Source: Methylotenera sp.
GTDB lineage: Bacteria; Pseudomonadota; Gammaproteobacteria; Burkholderiales; Methylophilaceae
Direction: 5' to 3'
NCBI GenBank assembly: GCA_013816325.1
Contig: JACDEP010000069.1
Location: forward strand, 1 to 7,960
Length of the DNA stretch: 7,960 bases
How positions within the stretch are numbered: the first letter of the stretch is position 1; each line of letters starts with the position of its first letter. The notes below the pieces were generated by a model that saw only the letters and a program-made list of their open reading frames with translations, was not told the DNA's origin and made no database searches. This document shows positions 6,411 to 7,960 of this stretch, piece by piece. Position numbers and translations under genes: made by a program.

Positions 6411-6442
6411 TTATAGCTCGCTAGAATTATAGTTCGCTCAAG
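6411..6442. repeat. 16-bp tandem duplication across the deacetylase stop codon
   Basis: TTATAGCTCGCTAGAA (6411-6426) is followed directly by TTATAGTTCGCTCAAG (6427-6442). The first 12 bases of each unit agree at 11 positions, and the period is 16 bp. On the minus strand the right unit encodes the last codons and stop (Ser-Glu-Leu-TAA) of the deacetylase. The left unit repeats the same AGCGAGCTATAA just past the stop. It looks like a small local slippage duplication in the 27-bp gap between convergent genes. Confidence 0.6.
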
Positions 6443-7350
6443 CTTTTAATATGCGTCATCACGCTGCGCCCAAGCGCATGCAAGGTATAACCGCCTTCCA
6501 AGACTGATACGATGCGGCCTTGGGCGTGTTTATTGGCAACACCTTTGAGCACTTCTGTTATCCAGAGATAATCGCTTTCTTTCCAGGCCAATCCGCCTAC
6601 ATCGTCTTCCCAGTGTGCATCGAAACCTGCGGAAATCAATAGAAGTTGCGGCTGGAAGCGCTCCAAAGCGGGTAGCCAATACTTATTTACAGCCGTTCGA
6701 AACTCTTCTCCTGTTGTGTTGGCCGCAAGCGGAACATTGATCATGTGGTCATTGCCGCTAGCTGCGCCGCTGTGTGGGTAGAACGGATGCTGGAATGTTG
6801 AACAAAGCATGACGCGCGGGTCGTCATGAAAAATATCTTCCGTGCCGTCGCCGTGATGCACATCAAAATCTGCAATGGCTACACGTTTCAAGCCATGATA
6901 CTCAATCGCATGAGCCGCTGCAGCGGCCACGTTATTGAAAATACAGAAGCCTGCCCCCTTGCTGCGTTTAGCATGGTGCCCTGGCGGACGAACATTACAG
7001 AATACATTCTTAACCTCGCCGGCCATCACCAAATCTACTCCTTTGATGGCCGCCCCGGTCGCACGTAATGCGGCATCCAGCGTATATGGATTCATAGAGG
7101 TATCACCATCAAGCTCAACCAGTCCGGTCTTAGGGGATTGTTTAAACACCCAGTCGATATATTGGACACTATGGACGAGGGCTAACTGGCTTTTATTGGC
7201 TCTACGCGCTTCGTGGTGAATCAGGTAATTAAATAAGCCTGATGCAATCAACCACTCTTCGATAGCACGGATACGCGCTGGGCTTTCCGGGTGATCCAGC
7301 CCCATGTCATGCTTCAAAAAACCGGGTGCGTGATATAATGCAGTATGCAA
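6427..7350 (-). CDS. Class II histone-deacetylase-like zinc amidohydrolase (AcuC/AphA superfamily)
   Basis: Bacterial members deacetylate proteins, acetylpolyamines or other small amides using an active-site zinc. The 307-residue product has the full signature. HPESPARI (20-27) and RPPGHHA (121-127) carry the general acid-base pair H125/H126, and GFCIFNN (134-140) follows. The zinc ligands are D163 and H165 in DFDVHHGDGT (161-170), and D244 in SAGFDAH (240-246). LEGGY provides transition-state Tyr288. No key residue is missing, so the enzyme should be active. The start is TTG at 7348-7350, preceded 8 nt upstream by GGAAGG. A TAA stop lies immediately before it in frame, and the next in-frame ATG (residue 16) would remove the conserved N-terminal strand. 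It starts 53 nt after the nrdB stop with no terminator between, so read-through from nrdB is likely. The substrate is unknown, and no acs/acuA-type partner is in the window. Confidence 0.95.
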   Translation of the reverse strand: MHTALYHAPGFLKHDMGLDHPESPARIRAIEEWLIASGLFNYLIHHEARRANKSQLALVHSVQYIDWVFKQSPKTGLVELDGDTSMNPYTLDAALRATGAAIKGVDLVMAGEVKNVFCNVRPPGHHAKRSKGAGFCIFNNVAAAAAHAIEYHGLKRVAIADFDVHHGDGTEDIFHDDPRVMLCSTFQHPFYPHSGAASGNDHMINVPLAANTTGEEFRTAVNKYWLPALERFQPQLLLISAGFDAHWEDDVGGLAWKESDYLWITEVLKGVANKHAQGRIVSVLEGGYTLHALGRSVMTHIKSLSEL

Positions 7351-7358
7351 TTACAGTA

Positions 7359-7364
7359 CCTTCC
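7359..7364 (-). promoter_or_regulatory. Ribosome-binding site that fixes the TTG start of the deacetylase
   Basis: GGAAGG on the minus strand, 8 nt before the TTG at 7350. With an in-frame TAA at 7351-7353 directly upstream and no ATG until residue 16, this site makes the TTG the best start. Confidence 0.75.
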
Positions 7365-7403
7365 GAGTTATCTTGCAGTGCCATCAGACCGTTCAACATA
7401 AAG

Positions 7404-7960
7404 CTAATCCCAGCTTAGTGCGCCGCCTGTTTGATATTCTGTCACGCGCGTTTCAAAAAAGTTCTTTTCTTTCTTTAGATCGATCATCTCACTCATCCAC
7501 GGGAATGGGTTAGTTGCTCCCGTATAGAGTACATCCAAGCCAATTTGCTGGCAACGACGGTTGGCGATAAAGCGTAAATACTCTTTGAACATCGTCGCAT
7601 TCAAACCAAGTACACCGCGCGGCATGGTCGCCTCTGCGTAACGATATTCCAGCTCAACACCTTGTTGCATTAGGCCTTTGATTTCCTCACGGAATTCAGC
7701 GGTCCACAGATGCGGGTTCTCTAATTTAATCGTATTAATGACGTCGATACCGAAATTGCAGTGCATAGACTCATCACGCAGAATGTATTGATATTGCTCC
7801 GCTGCGCCCTGCATCTTGTTCTGGCGACCAAGTGCAAGAATCTGCACAAAGCCTACATAGAAAAACAGGCCTTCCATGATGCAGGCGAATACGATGAGTG
7901 ATCGCAATAGTTTCTGATCTGTTTCTGGCGTACCAGTTTTGAACTCTGGATCGGTTAGGA
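7404..7960 (-). CDS. nrdB: Class I ribonucleotide reductase beta subunit, C-terminal half (partial)
   Basis: The small subunit of class I ribonucleotide reductase houses the di-metal/tyrosyl radical cofactor used by NrdA to make deoxyribonucleotides. 184 residues plus a TAG stop are visible, and the frame stays open through the right edge. The N-terminal half, with the first metal ligands and the radical Tyr, is outside. Counting from the first full codon, the ligands are E29 in ACIMEG, and E63 and H66 in RDESMH. The 34-residue E-to-E and three-residue E-to-H spacings equal those of E. coli E204, E238 and H241. The C-terminus ends TEYQTGGALSWD, the tail expected to dock on NrdA, and is shorter than the E. 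coli tail. An internal TTG at 7905-7907 is not the start, because the conserved sequence continues upstream. A nrdA gene is expected further right. Whether the cofactor is a standard Tyr-diiron (Ia) or a variant cannot be judged here. Confidence 0.95.
   Translation of the reverse strand, partial: LTDPEFKTGTPETDQKLLRSLIVFACIMEGLFFYVGFVQILALGRQNKMQGAAEQYQYILRDESMHCNFGIDVINTIKLENPHLWTAEFREEIKGLMQQGVELEYRYAEATMPRGVLGLNATMFKEYLRFIANRRCQQIGLDVLYTGATNPFPWMSEMIDLKKEKNFFETRVTEYQTGGALSWD

Noticed and set aside
6400..6447. Intrinsic terminator between the CobW-like and deacetylase genes
   Set aside because: The only stem (AAAGCTT with AAGCTTT) is 7 bp, AT-rich, with a 27-nt loop and no proper T tract.
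7307..7399. Minus-strand small ORF starting MLNGLMALQDN between nrdB and the deacetylase
   Set aside because: It has no ribosome site, and most of its length overlaps the well-supported deacetylase in another frame.
7404..7907. nrdB as a complete short gene starting at 7907
   Set aside because: The codon there is TTG inside a continuing conserved frame that stays open to the window edge and holds further NrdB-like sequence (TDPEFKTGTPETDQKLL).
1..7960. CRISPR array, insertion sequence, tRNA, toxin-antitoxin or phage defence module
   Set aside because: No repeat-spacer pattern, transposase, terminal inverted repeats or cloverleaf was seen; all genes match housekeeping families.

Overview
This 7,960-base window looks like ordinary chromosomal DNA from a beta-proteobacterium of moderate GC content. 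Protein style suggests the Nitrosomonadales/Methylophilaceae area (Methylotenera or Methylophilus-like). That placement is an inference from recognisable families (beta-type RNB exonuclease, class I ribonucleotide reductase tail, Tpx), not from a database search. Gene density is high, and I see no mobile element, CRISPR array, tRNA or rRNA.

Layout. Bases 1-252 hold the probable last 21 codons of an unrecognised + strand gene (stop at 66-68), then two hairpins; the second is an intrinsic terminator. The + strand thiol peroxidase gene tpx (253-756) follows. A perfect bidirectional terminator (767-794) separates it from a convergent minus-strand cluster read from 5173 down to 828: an RNase II/R-family exoribonuclease, a spermidine-synthase-like SAM-fold protein, an RlmL-type THUMP rRNA methyltransferase and a MazG-like nucleotide pyrophosphohydrolase. 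Intergenic gaps are 33, 104 and 15 nt. A 194-bp divergent region (5174-5367) separates this cluster from a + strand COG0523/CobW-family GTPase (5368-6399). That gene converges on a minus-strand class II histone-deacetylase-like hydrolase (6427-7350, TTG start), which lies 53 nt downstream of the C-terminal half of the class I ribonucleotide reductase beta subunit (nrdB, cut by the right edge).

How the genes fit together. The minus cluster has a loose RNA and nucleotide theme: RNA degradation, rRNA base methylation and removal of non-canonical dNTPs. tpx provides peroxide defence. The CobW-like GTPase is a probable metal chaperone or insertase. NrdB makes deoxyribonucleotides and needs a metal cofactor, but its proximity to the CobW-like gene is not evidence of a link.

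I did not find a convincing new system. Points worth a second look are the spermidine-synthase-like protein that lacks the synthase signature, the histidine-poor CobW-like GTPase, the TTG-started deacetylase with a 16-bp tandem duplication across its stop codon, a two-hairpin 3' UTR before tpx, and promoter-like motifs in the divergent region and antisense to the deacetylase start.
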